A stretch of 64,000 nt of DNA from Amblyornis subalaris (taxonomy: Eukaryota > Chordata > Aves > Passeriformes > Ptilonorhynchidae): the NCBI GenBank assembly GCA_018881555.1, contig JACAXG010000206.1:7155-71154 (forward strand). Direction: 5' to 3'. The notes beneath the pieces are model-generated. The model did no database searches and was not told where the DNA came from. It worked only from the letters and a program-made list of their open reading frames with translations. Numbering within the stretch: the first letter of the stretch is position 1; each line of letters begins with the position of its first letter. Below, piece by piece: positions 1 to 9,406 of this stretch. Made by a program: the position numbers and the translations under genes.

Positions 1-116
1 ACAACCTGCACCAGTGTTTTACCACCCTCACAGGCAAGAATTTCTTCCTAATATCCAATCTAACCCTGTCCTCTGTTGGTGTGAAACCATTCCCTCATCT
101 CCTATCCTTCTCCTAT
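1..116 (-). mobile_element. CR1 LINE 3' fragment
   Basis: This is the inner part of a CR1 tail in reverse orientation: text resembling 'caccaccctcacaggcaagaatt' is followed by 'cctaatatccaatctaaccc'. It runs off the left edge of the window. Confidence 0.75.
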
Positions 117-1480
117 GTGTTTTCTCCTCTGATTGCATAACCAGCTGGTGTGGGATGTGCAAAACCACACAGAACAGGGAGAACAACTTTGGACACTGCA
201 AGAACAACATCTTATTAGACAAGATGTCTGTGTGCACCTGACATGGCAGGGGGATAAACATGGTTCTCTCTGGTGGCTCTTCACATAAAGTGAGGCCAAC
301 ACCAGCAGAGATGACAAGTTCTGTAAACCAGGCCATCCTACAAACCTGGATCTCCTTCTGAAGCCAAACAACGTGAAGAAATACAAGATGANGCAGTCAT
401 TGCTTGTGAATCCACTGTTTGATGCCAGCNATGCCACAGGGAGAAGTGACAGTCCTTGCTGGGCAGGAGGGGTGTGTGCCATGGGCCCGATTCAGCAGTT
501 GCCTCTCCAGGTGTTTGGCAGAGCAATCTGGTCCCCCNAAACTGCCAGGGCTGAGCTGCTGGGGATTTGGCAGTGGAACCTTTGGCATCTCAACCTTTTC
601 TCCTTGCACAGCTCTGAGATGTGAAGAGGCAGTGACAAAGTGGCAAGCTCAAAAAAATGTGGGAGATGGATTCTGCATGCTCAGCAGAAGCAGAGGGCCC
701 ACCTGCTCCCAGGTCTGATTGTGAGATTTACTGGGAGCTTTTTCTTGAGGACACTCAGAAAAGGCTCCATTGTGTGCCAGAGCAGCAGGTTGGTGCTGGT
801 TTCCAGAGAGCAGGGGGTGGGGCTGGGGGTGTCCCTGGCTGTGTCCAGCACACCACAGCACCACAGGGTCCTTACCCAAGGCAGGATGACACAAGACNCT
901 GGCTTGGGAATCCNTCTCAGAGGTGTCACAAGAGGAAACTGAAGCCTCCTTTTCTCTGGTGCAAGGGGAGAAGGANGAAAAGGACCTTGGGGGCTACCAG
1001 TGACTCCAGCCTGGCCTCTGTGCCCTCCTCCTCCTGAGACTGCAGGGAGCATTAGGTAAGATAATAATGAATTGGATNTATGGAAAAGTGGAGGATTTCA
1101 GTGATTCTACAGTGAAGCTGCCCAGTAGATACTGAATATCCCATATAGACAAAATGCAGATGACAAAAGACAAAGCAAACCTTTTGGTTCAGGTACTTCT
1201 TTTATCCCTATCAAGCTCATGAATCATGTGTGAGACCTCCTGGCGGCTGTGCCATGCTCCCTGGGGTCTCTCACACCCCATACCTTTAAGGAATGGCTCC
1301 TGCTGCAGGGTTTCCAGCCGGGACAAGAGCTGGGACCAGGTAAAAAAGCTCTGGCTATTTTAGGGATGAGGTTTTGCCACAATCTCATGGTTCCTAGCCT
1401 CTGTCTTTCTGGCATGGAAGTAGGATCCCGGGAAAAAAAAGAANTCTGGGCCTATAAAAACCAGGATAGGGCTCGTGCTC
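117..1480. other. Intergenic, no gene recognised
   Basis: Open frames here are short and overlap on both strands, with several single Ns. I see no signal-peptide exon, cysteine array, tRNA or CR1 tail. Confidence 0.5.
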
Positions 1481-2253
1481 CCTAGGAAGGAGCATNTGNA
1501 GGGCNGCTCCANCNCAGCCCCCACAAGCNGCCTGGCCCAGCAGGCAGTGCCAGGCTCAGCGTCCCCAAAGCTCTGCCAGGCAGGAGCATCCCCAGGGACA
1601 CACACGCTGCTGACNCCCAGCAGCACCCGCAGGGGCTCCTCCTGCCACCAGCCCAGCGCCACCCCCAGAGCCAGCAGGCACAGCCCCCCCTGCAGCACCA
1701 GGACACGCACACACGGCCCAGCCCTGCAAGGCCAAAGTGCTCGTCTTTATTCAAGCCGGGAAAAGCAGCCCCTGCCCCAAAGACAGCGGGGCTGGCACCA
1801 GAGGGCTCCAGCCCAGCAGCGCCCAGCAGGAGCAGCTGCCACTGCTGCTGTCACCCCAGCTGGGCACGGCACAGGCAGGGAAGGCACAGGACATCGGGAG
1901 AGGGATCCAGCAGCCAGAAGCCAGGGGCATGTCCTGCTTGGGAATCTCAGGGTCTTAATCCCAGACACTGCACAAAGAAGAAAAAAAAAAGGCACATGAC
2001 CTCTTGTAACTTTTCCTGCCACTCTCCCCCTCCCCTGCCATGCCCAGTGTGTGGTGCAGGAGGCTCAGGCTCAGGGCAGGTGAGGTGCAGCCCTNAGTGC
2101 AGACAGGTTGGACCTGGGCTATCTCAGTGCTGGCAGCCCTGACTCCAGGGCTGTGCAGATGCAGCAAAACCTGGATCATGTCCTCGGTGCTGCCCAAGGA
2201 CAGGGAATGTTTCACACTGTGATGGATTTGTTGAGAGGGTAGGCCGTAGCTGG
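1481..2253 (-). other. GC-rich block, possible 3' UTR of the AvBD1-like pseudogene
   Basis: This N-rich, GC-rich block lies downstream (minus strand) of the pseudogene's mature exon. A minus-strand AATAAA is present at 1746-1751. An open frame at 1747-2022 (minus) is cysteine- and proline-rich, and its stop codon lies inside the AATAAA. I read it as 3' untranslated sequence rather than a gene. Transcript data would be needed to tell. Confidence 0.35.
1746..1751 (-). terminator. Polyadenylation signal AATAAA (minus)
   Basis: TTTATT on the plus strand reads AATAAA on the minus strand. It is the first canonical signal I saw downstream of the AvBD1-like pseudogene exons at 2445-3409. The assignment to that locus is an inference. 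Confidence 0.35.
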
Positions 2254-2276
2254 CCTGGGGCTGCTGCAGCCCCACT
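2254..2276. repeat. 3' block shared by both AvBD1-type copies (copy 1)
   Basis: A 23-nt segment centred on CTGCTGCAG is identical to 4438-4460. It sits at the same place downstream of each mature exon, so it is probably part of the duplicated terminal exon or 3' UTR. The exact C-terminal exon boundary could not be fixed in either copy. Confidence 0.6.
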
Positions 2277-2444
2277 CAGGGCAGATGAAACCCACAAGGA
2301 CTTTTCCCTCCTTTCCTGGGACTATTCGACTAATTAGAAATGCAGGAGACTGTTTAGCAGGTGTTGGCTGGCAAGAAATTTGTAACAGACTTTTCTGAGG
2401 AAAAAGGAGGACAATCTTTCTTTAGGCAGGGATCTGGTCCTTAC

Positions 2445-3409
2445 GTTTTGCAGCACAGAACGCCTGGTGCACATAATCCAACAACTCTGGTACTGTAGGG
2501 GCAATTTCAGAAAGCGCACAATCCCCTTCATCGCAAGCATCCATTTGCACTTCCTGTATCCATGGAGAAAGACACACACAGAGCAATTAAAGCAATAATC
2601 TGGCAGGGCAGTGTGTGGTTACAGACAGGCTGATGCTCCCCGTGCATTTCAGGCCAAGAGAAGGGCTCAGCTCCAACCCCACCACAGCCACATCTCCACC
2701 TGCAATGTGTCTCACCTGGAAGGGCTCTTGCCCCCTAAACTGGGGCACACCAGAGCAGAGAGTGGCAAGGACCAGCGTGAGGTGNAGGAAGAGCCGTGCT
2801 GGCTCCCCAGCTGCATTCCCACCTCTGCCTGGAGCAGCACAGCTGGCAGGCAGGGACTCCTCACATCCCACATCCCTGTCCTGGCTGTGCCATGATTTGT
2901 GTGACCTCTGGTGGAAAGTCCCTGTCCAGCCCTTGCAGGGATCATCCCTTGGGGTGATGAGGTTTTGGGACACTCAGCTGATGAACTATGGCATAAGAAG
3001 GGACACCTTTGTGCCCCAGGCAACCCCCCAACCAAACACGCCCTGAGGCTCTCTCCCATCCCTGTGCAGGGCAAGAGACCATCCACAGACACCCAAACAG
3101 GAACAGCTGGGTGCAGGCTTGGAGCCTGGAACCAAACCCCTTCCTGACCCCCAGAACAAGCCAGGATTCTCTTTCCGTGGGCTCTCTCCACCCCAAATCG
3201 ATGTCCAGATGGAAACTCACTCGAGAAACACCTTTGACCTCAATCCCCTGTTACCTTCTCATCACTCCCACAAACGTGGTCGCTTTGTCTGGCATTGAAT
3301 TCCCATTTGTGCAGCTCACATTTTCCCCCATTTCCCCCCTTCCCCTCTCACCTGCAGCACCCTGAACCAGCAGGAGGATCAGGGGGAAAAGCAGGAACAG
3401 GATCTTCAT
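2445..3409 (-). pseudogene. AvBD1-like beta-defensin pseudogene
   Basis: The signal exon is 3409-3352 (58 nt). It reads MKILFLLFPLILLLVQGAAG with the last glycine split in phase 1, and ends at a good CAG|GTGAG donor. The mature exon is 2553-2445 (109 nt), entered in phase 1 after ATACAG and left in phase 2 at AAAAC|GTAAG. In that frame the six cysteines have AvBD1 spacing (C-x6-C-x4-C-x9-C-x5-CC). However, two TGA codons interrupt it, one three codons after the first cysteine and one three codons after the second. The end reads GLCAPGVLCCK. All splice sites look intact, so it may still be transcribed. It lies next to an intact AvBD1-like copy at 4619-5169 and shares flanking blocks with it. 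Recent inactivation after tandem duplication is the simplest reading. Sequencing errors at two sites are a less likely alternative. Confidence 0.82.
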
Positions 3410-3916
3410 GGCTGGTGCCTCTCCNGGGTCTTCAGGGGGCTGCAGAGGGGACACCAAGGCAATGGGGACATGCAGGAGCCCAGGTGGGGCAGAAGCCTGG
3501 GCTCTGGGGTTCACCCAACTGCAGAGGGGCTGCCTCCAGCTACAGCAGATGATGTTTCCTGCACTTTCCTCTAAAAAGNATTCTTAGCTCTGTGCCACCC
3601 TGCAAACCTTGGCAGCATTTCATGATGTCACAGCCTCTTGGAAAGCAATCAGATAAGCAGATCCTTTTTAATTATTTTCTNTGGCCTATTATGGTCTTCC
3701 ATAGACCTTCTCGTAAGAAGAGAACACAGACCTGGGGCCAAAGTTTTCCGATTCAAACAAAACAATATCCTGAAATTTGGAAAATGCAGATTAAAAAATT
3801 GCCATTGAAAGTTCTGGGACTAGAGGACATTTACTCCCTCACACTTCATATATCGAACACATGCCCCAAAGACCCTGCCCAATCACCTCACCTTCCCTGG
3901 ACTCAGGGAAGTCCTA

Positions 3917-4062
3917 CCAGCTCAGCTTGGCAGTGCCCATTCCCAGCTCCAGAGCATTCCCCAGGATTCCCAGCAAGGACATTCCCCAGCCCCACACTCG
4001 CTGCCCCTGCCCTGGGCAGCAGCGACCCAGGGAGCAGCCAGAGGGCAAGGAAGTGTCTGGGT
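3917..4062. repeat. Flank block shared by both AvBD1-type copies (copy 1)
   Basis: This block upstream of the pseudogene matches 5381-5511 upstream of the intact copy. Both run from 'cagctcagcttggcagtgcc' to 'gggaagtgtct'-like text, with small indels. It marks the outer side of the tandem duplication. Confidence 0.65.
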
Positions 4063-4304
4063 GCCCAGGAAGGGCAACAGAAATCAACCTTTGCAGCTAA
4101 TGAAGGCCTGGAATGATGGGAATTCTCTGTACTGCTGTGGGAGAAGAATCTCTTTACTTTGCTAAGGAAAGTCCCCATTTCCCCAGCAAAGAAGATCCCG
4201 GGTCCCTCCTGCAGCATCAAAGCACCGTTCCAGTCTCTCCTGTACTCAGGAAACCTCAGGTTCACCTTCCACGTGTTCTGGGCTCTCAGACCCCTATGAA
4301 GGCT

Positions 4305-4310
4305 TTTATT
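4305..4310 (-). terminator. Polyadenylation signal of AvBD1 (minus)
   Basis: TTTATT on plus reads AATAAA on minus, about 310 bp downstream of the AvBD1 mature exon and past the shared 3' block. It is the likely 3' end of AvBD1. Confidence 0.4.
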
Positions 4311-4437
4311 CTCTTTCCCAGGCATCTCTGATGGACAAATTTACACCTGGATCCTTGCAGCAGTTTGTCCTTTAGGAGACTCTACGGTGCTNAATGAGGC
4401 CCCTGGGACTGGGGGAGAGTGGGGAGGCCCTGGCTGA

Positions 4438-4460
4438 CCTGGGGCTGCTGCAGCCCCACT
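4438..4460. repeat. 3' block shared by both AvBD1-type copies (copy 2)
   Basis: It is identical over 23 nt to 2254-2276 and probably belongs to the terminal exon of AvBD1. Confidence 0.6.
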
Positions 4461-4576
4461 TGGGGCAGCTCCAAGCACTTTCCCCGTCCTCCCCTGATCT
4501 CTGCCTTGGATCATGAAGAGCACTGAGCCTTTAGATATTTAGGGGCCCTTGAACAGCTCCTGCTGTGGCAGAAGCT

Positions 4577-4625
4577 TTTGTAATACCAAAACTTACCTTT
4601 TGCAATTCCAAAACTTACCTTTTGC
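4577..4625 (-). repeat. 22-bp tandem duplication across the AvBD1 splice donor
   Basis: On the minus strand a 22-bp unit beginning TGCAAAAGGTAAGTTTTGG occurs twice, followed by a partial decayed third copy. Each full copy contains the exon end and a GTAAGT donor, so AvBD1 has two consensus donors 22 bp apart (exon ends 4619 and 4597). Use of the second adds only an in-frame TAA straight after CCKR. Confidence 0.8.
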
Positions 4626-5169
4626 AGCAATAGAAAAACCTGGAACATTTTCCCTTGATGACAAAGGGGTAAGAGCACTTCAGAAATCCACAGTACCCTT
4701 TTTCTCGTTTACATTGTTGCTTGTTTTCTGGAGCCAAGGAGGATCCTGCACAGTGAACGAGGTCAAAGTTAGTATGGCATAACTATAAAAAATGTGTCTG
4801 GTTCCAGAGGAGCTGTGCTGGCTCTGAGTCCCAGTCTCCTATGGGAACTGAGCACNAAACCCNACATCTGAAACTCTCCAGTCAGAGCTCATTTTTCCTG
4901 CAGCAATGTGTGCATGTGGGAAAAGACATAGGGAAAGACCAGCAGGAGCTACAGGAATTGCTGTACTTGATCCTCTGCTGCCCAGACCTTCATCAGAGCA
5001 AATCCCTCCCAAATGTTACAAATATCTGAGAAATTCTGTCACTTCCCAGGACGTGGAAAACCCCACTGTTGGGGGCTCACACCTCAGCCATGTCCCCTCT
5101 CTCCCTCTCACCTGCAGCACTGTGGACCAACAGGAGGAAGAAGGGGAAGAGCAGGTAGAGGATCTTCAT
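4597..5169 (-). CDS. AvBD1: Avian beta-defensin 1-like (terminal exon not placed)
   Basis: This is a secreted cationic antimicrobial peptide of the avian beta-defensin family. The signal exon is 5169-5112 (58 nt), reading MKILYLLFPFFLLLVHSAAG with the last glycine split in phase 1, and its donor is CAG|GTGAG. The mature exon is 4745-4619, entered after GTGCAG. It begins GSSLAPENKQQ and has the spacing C-x6-C-x4-C-x9-C-x5-CC, with GFLKC and GKCSRFFYCCK close to the known AvBD1 pattern. The exon leaves in phase 2 at AG|GTAAGT, so a small C-terminal exon is expected. I could not fix that exon, although a block shared with the neighbouring pseudogene (4438-4460) and an AATAAA at 4305 lie where it should be. 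If the intron is kept, translation ends CCKR. A 22-bp tandem duplication makes a second donor at 4597. Passerines have several AvBD1-type paralogs, so which one this is cannot be said. Confidence 0.88.
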
Positions 5170-5380
5170 GGCAGATCCCGGTCCTGGGCTTCAGGGAGCT
5201 GCAGAGGGAACACACCAAGAACCAGAGCAGGTGAAGAATTTAGAAGAATTCTTGTGTGTAGANATTCCAAGCTAAATGAAGACTTATCCAGGGCTCTCCA
5301 CCAACCTAGCCAGCCCAAAGCTGGCTGCCCAAACATGCTGCACAGTCACCTCTGCTTTCCTGAGGTCATAGAAATCTTCC

Positions 5381-5511
5381 CAGCTCAGCTTGGCAGTGCC
5401 CATCCTCAACTCCAGACCATTCCCAGGATTCCCAGCAAGCAGACCCCCCTCTCCCTGTGCAGCAGCGACCCAGGGAGCAGGCAGAGGGCAGGGAAGTGTC
5501 TTGCTGGCCTG
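5381..5511. repeat. Flank block shared by both AvBD1-type copies (copy 2)
   Basis: It matches 3917-4062 and lies 5' of the intact AvBD1 signal exon. It supports a segmental tandem duplication of roughly 1.5-1.8 kb. Confidence 0.65.
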
Positions 5512-5680
5512 GAAGTGACTCCCCAGTGACCCACCTGATGAAGGTGTTGGTTCACAGCACACCAAGGCAGCAAAGGCTGTACCAATCCGATGTGGAATCA
5601 CTTGTGTCCGGAGTCAAGATCAGGGAGTATCCCAGTGCCCAAAGCCTGCTGGTTTTGCAGCCCAGAGGGTGGGACATGCA

Positions 5681-5974
5681 TTTATTGCTGCTGCCACAAG
5701 NGGCCTGGGCCAACCCGAGAGTGCCCCATGTGCGTGGGGGTGCTGGGGCTGCCCCTGGTCCCTCCCTGCTGCAGGGGCAGGGGCTGAGGTGCCTCCTGGG
5801 GCTGTTGCAATCGGCACCGTTGTCCCCATGCAACAGCTCTTGTGACACCCGCGGCACAGCGGCACNCGGGCTGGGCAGCACAGGGATGGGAAATCTTTGG
5901 GATAGGCACAGGAACTGCTGGGTGCAGATGCCAGCACCAGCCCAGTCTTTGGGAAACTGAGTCTTTCCTTTATA
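5681..5974 (-). other. GC-rich, cysteine-rich block between TATA-like and AATAAA motifs
   Basis: On the minus strand TATAAA (5974-5969) and AATAAA (5686-5681) bracket a 280-bp GC-rich stretch. The frame ending at 5620 is cysteine-rich near its start (two CC pairs and CRGC) but has no ATG before them. It may be an untranslated exon of a defensin transcript or a chance pattern. I assign no function. Confidence 0.25.
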
Positions 5975-5978
5975 GACT

Positions 5979-6376
5979 CACAGAATCACCTCTGGAATTG
6001 TTTGGGTTGGAAGGGACCTTAAGGACCATCCAGTTCCATCCCCTGCCATGGGCAGGGACACCTTCCTGGAGACCAGGTTCCTCCAAGCCCCATCCAACTT
6101 GACCTTGGACGCTGCCAGGGATGGGGCAGCCACAGCTTCTCTGGGCAACCTGTGCCAGGGCCTCACCACCCTCACAGGGAGCAATTTCTTCCCATATCCC
6201 ATCTAACCCTGCCCTCTGGCAGTGCGAAGACATTTCCCCTTTTCCTATCCCTCCAGGCTGTTGTCCAAATCCCTCTCCAGCTCTCCTGGAGCCCCTTTAG
6301 GCACTGGAAGGGGCTCTAAGTTCTCCCCAATGCCTTCCGTTCTCCAGGCTGAACACCCCCAGATATCTCCATGTCT
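5979..6376 (-). mobile_element. CR1 LINE 3' fragment
   Basis: The reverse-oriented CR1 tail opens with 'agaatcacctctggaattgt' and 'ttgggttggaagggacc' and continues through the usual 'gggcagggacacctt' block to 'ccagatatctcc'. At about 400 bp it is one of the longer copies. Confidence 0.9.
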
Positions 6377-8210
6377 GTGCTGTACCTTTTGGTATGTACG
6401 AGTCTGCTTTTTGAGTAAAAGAAAATGAAACCTCTTTGGAGCCTTCTGCTCCCTAACTCCATCACTGGGCAGAGTTTTGCTGCCAAAACATCGCCCTGAG
6501 ACAAATCTGAAACATTTCTTTAATGATGTTTTAATGTGTTTTGGAGAAATAAAGTGGCAGCATAGAGGCATCTTCTTCTGAAATGAGAGCTGGATTATGT
6601 TACCCAGTGAAACAGGATGGAAGGAAATGCCAATAGACAGAAGCCTGGCATCTCTGCCAAGTGCTGCACATCCAGCTGGAAATTTGGAATCGGCCAGGAT
6701 GGCCTCCCGGGACAGAGGAGTCTTTAGCAGTAGAACCAGAGCCACTCACTATGAACACACATGTCAGTGGATAATTTTCATGGAGGCATTTTGCAGAGAG
6801 GGTGGGGTCAGCCTTGGCAGAAGGGAGCCATTCCAACCTCAGGTTGTGTCCAGGTGGGTGAAGACCCCCAGCTCCCACCTTGCAGGGTTACCCAGGTCAC
6901 CCATCTGATCCATGGGATCCCTTTGTGATGTCACCTTGGGGGGCACCCAGACTGCCCCTCCGGGAGATCTGTTTTCCTCTAAGGTCCACAAAGGTCTCTT
7001 TGAGGTGTCCCGTGGGATCATCCCAAGTGCTCATGAGGGCCAGGGAGTGCCTCTCTGCAGTGTGGTGGGATGGGGCGTGGAGCAGCACAGCTCCCAGGAG
7101 GGTCTGTGGCAAGGAGGGTTACAGTGGGCCCAGGGCCTCCAGGTGGGGAGTGAAGGAGTTTAACCATTCCTGTTTTCCCAAGAAGAGATTTCTGCACAGT
7201 AATGAAAAAAAGGATTTTGGCCTCCGAACACATTCCCACAGAGGGAAGCTGAGTTCTTGCAGCCAGGCTTTCTCTAGGCACTGCAGGTCAAGGTCTGTGT
7301 AGCCCTGGACACCTGTTTGGCTCAGAAAAGCTCAAATTAAGAAGCAGTTGGCGCTGTAAATTGTTGTGCTCTGGGGTTTGTGTGTCAAAGCCCAGGCAGG
7401 ATCAGGACCCACGTTCAGTGCATGTTTCAGTGACCAATGCTAAGCAACAACAATTTATTTAGAAGGAGGGCAACAATGCAGAATACATTTGGATTTACTT
7501 CATGTCATAAAGCCTTTTGCATTGGAAATGAAAGGTGTGTGAAGCCTTGCAGCAAGATCCAGTGGGTTTAGGAGTAAGGACATTCCAAGCAAATTCCTGT
7601 GTTCAGGAGAAACTTTCATTGCTCTTCAATGAATGGTTCATCAGCGTCTTTTAGATTCCATGGACTGCACAAAGAAAAAAAAAGATTCAGATTTTCCTTT
7701 TGCTTATATTCCCTCCCTATTCACTCTCACTCCATACATATTTTCCTCTTGGATACAAATTCTTTCCCAAATAGCCAATGCCATGTGTAGTCACACTGGG
7801 ACAGCTCTGTGCCATCACACCTGTGAGTAAGGAGAGTGTTTCCCTATGGTTTCAGGGAAAGCAAGGAATTAAACTGATATCTCTAGATCCTGGGGTGAAT
7901 GCATTCATTCCTGAGGGAAAATAGAAGGCTCTTTTTCAGATGATAATTTATTTTTACAACGCTGTGGCCCTTTTTGCACACACTTGGTGGCACTCAGGGA
8001 CCTGTGGTCACCCACCCAGCACAGCAGCCCAGTTCCACAAATACCAAACCTGAGTATTTTGCTCTGGCACAGGAGCTGTAAAGGGATCAAACAGAGCTGA
8101 GACAGCACAAGGCTGATGTTTCTGGTGCTATTTTATCCTTCTTGCTGGAGCAGACCTTGGTGCACAAATCAGGAGAGAGAGCACTGTGGAGCTCAGTTTA
8201 CTGGGGTTCA
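6377..8210. other. Intergenic, no gene recognised
   Basis: No defensin exon, tRNA or CR1 tail was seen. A minus-strand AATAAA at 7947-7952 could end AvBD2 transcripts. Confidence 0.45.
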
Positions 8211-8346
8211 AAGAATCACAGAATCATAGAATATCCTGACTTGGAAGAGATCCACAAGGATCATTGAGTCCAACTCCTGGCCCTGCACAGGACAACCCCA
8301 AACCCCGACCATGTGCCTGACAGGATCGTCCAAATGCTTCTTGAAC
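8211..8346 (-). mobile_element. CR1 LINE 3' fragment (divergent subfamily)
   Basis: It starts 'aatcacagaatcatagaata' and continues with 'gagtccaactcctggccctg', a different CR1 subfamily tail from most others here. Confidence 0.8.
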
Positions 8347-8523
8347 CACGTGTGACACTTGAGTGAATGCATAACACTTGACGGTCCTCATGGCATAATA
8401 GCTTTTTTTCCCCTTATATCTAATTCAAATATTCATTAACACCTTGGGATTTAGGACACAGGTGAAATATTTAGTATTTCTCTGCTTGTCCTGCAGATGA
8501 GCCTCGGTGAACATCAAACTCAC

Positions 8524-8989
8524 AATTTGCAGCAGGAGCGGAACCCAAAGCAGCTTCCGACTTTAATCATGTGGATGGGACATCCCCCAAAGTGACAGCT
8601 CCCTCTTTTACAGAAAAGCATTTCCCTCTGGGGTGAAGATAAACCTGCAACAAGAACAAAATATTTCCTTCCACCTCGCTCTGCAGGGCAGGGAATTGCA
8701 GTCAAAGGGTTTTCCATTCCTTGAGCCACCTTTGCCTCAACACCTTTGGCTGTTTCGAAAGGCCATGTAGGAGCTGAGGTTACAAAGCAGGCCTAGCACA
8801 AGCACTGGGCTGTTCGATTAATTCCTGACTGCTGACATTCCAGCAGTTTTAAACAAAAGTGGTGAAAATGTGCTGGGAATTTTACTTCAGGTGCACAAAA
8901 ATCCCTTTCCAGCATCCCTTTCCCATCTTACCTGGAGAAACCTGGAGCGCCAAGAAGAGGAGAGAAAAGAGCAGATAAAGGATCTTCAT
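8524..8989 (-). CDS. AvBD2: Avian beta-defensin 2 (terminal exon not placed)
   Basis: The signal exon is 8989-8932 (58 nt), reading MKILYLLFSLLFLALQVSPG in phase 1, with donor CAG|GTAAG. The mature exon is 8644-8524 (121 nt), after TTGTTGCAG. It encodes GLSSPQREMLFCKRGSC, then HFGGC, KVGSC and FGFRSCCK. The spacing C-x4-C-x4-C-x9-C-x5-CC and the SCHFGGCP and GSCFGFRSCC motifs are diagnostic of AvBD2, a strongly cationic leukocyte defensin in chicken. The exon leaves in phase 2 (AAATT|GTGAG). The tryptophan codon that usually straddles this junction (TG|G) is changed here to TT|N, so Leu or Phe replaces Trp. Intron retention gives CCKL then stop. The C-terminal exon was not identified. An AATAAA at 7947-7952 (minus) is a possible 3' end. 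Confidence 0.93.
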
Positions 8990-9260
8990 GGCTGTGGGTT
9001 GGCTGTGGCACTGTGGGGAAAAGGACCAAGAAAGATGTGAGACAATCCCTGGGATCTGCAGGCTTCTGAGCGACACCAACCCTGTGTTAATAAAAATGAC
9101 ATTTCTATGACCTTCTTCTTCAAGCTTTTAAAAACAACCAGTAAGACCCATATGACTGCTGTGGGGGGCAAGATGTTTTCAGGACATGTGGTCTTGAAGT
9201 TGCTTTCATAGTTTGGTTGCTCAGATTTCTTCTCCATTTTGCAAATAGTCCTTAGGCAGA

Positions 9261-9406
9261 ATGGAATCATGGAATCATGGAATGGTTTGGATTGGAAGGA
9301 GGATTGAGGCTCATCTGGTTCCAACCCCCTGCCATGGGCAGGGACACCTTCCACTAGACCAGGTTGTTCAAATTCCATCCAGCCTGGCCTTGGACACTTC
9401 CAGGGT
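9261..9406 (-). mobile_element. CR1 LINE 3' fragment
   Basis: It opens with two 'aatcatgg' repeats and 'tggtttggattggaagg', then 'ccatgggcagggacacctt'. It is truncated after 'ttggacacttccaggg'. Confidence 0.88.

Noticed and set aside
1360..1710. A minus-strand frame starting with a signal-like MRVLVLQGGLCLLALG
   Set aside because: The sequence is GC-rich and N-bearing, other frames are also open, and there is no paired-cysteine domain or clear donor. It was not accepted as a gene.
2445..2560. An open minus-strand frame with three cysteines over the pseudogene exon
   Set aside because: It is a shadow frame. The phase set by the signal exon and the six-cysteine spacing identify the real, stop-broken defensin frame.
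4320..4345. TGCTGCAAG on the minus strand considered as another defensin exon end
   Set aside because: A stop codon lies a few codons upstream and no other cysteines precede it. It falls in the AvBD1 3' region.
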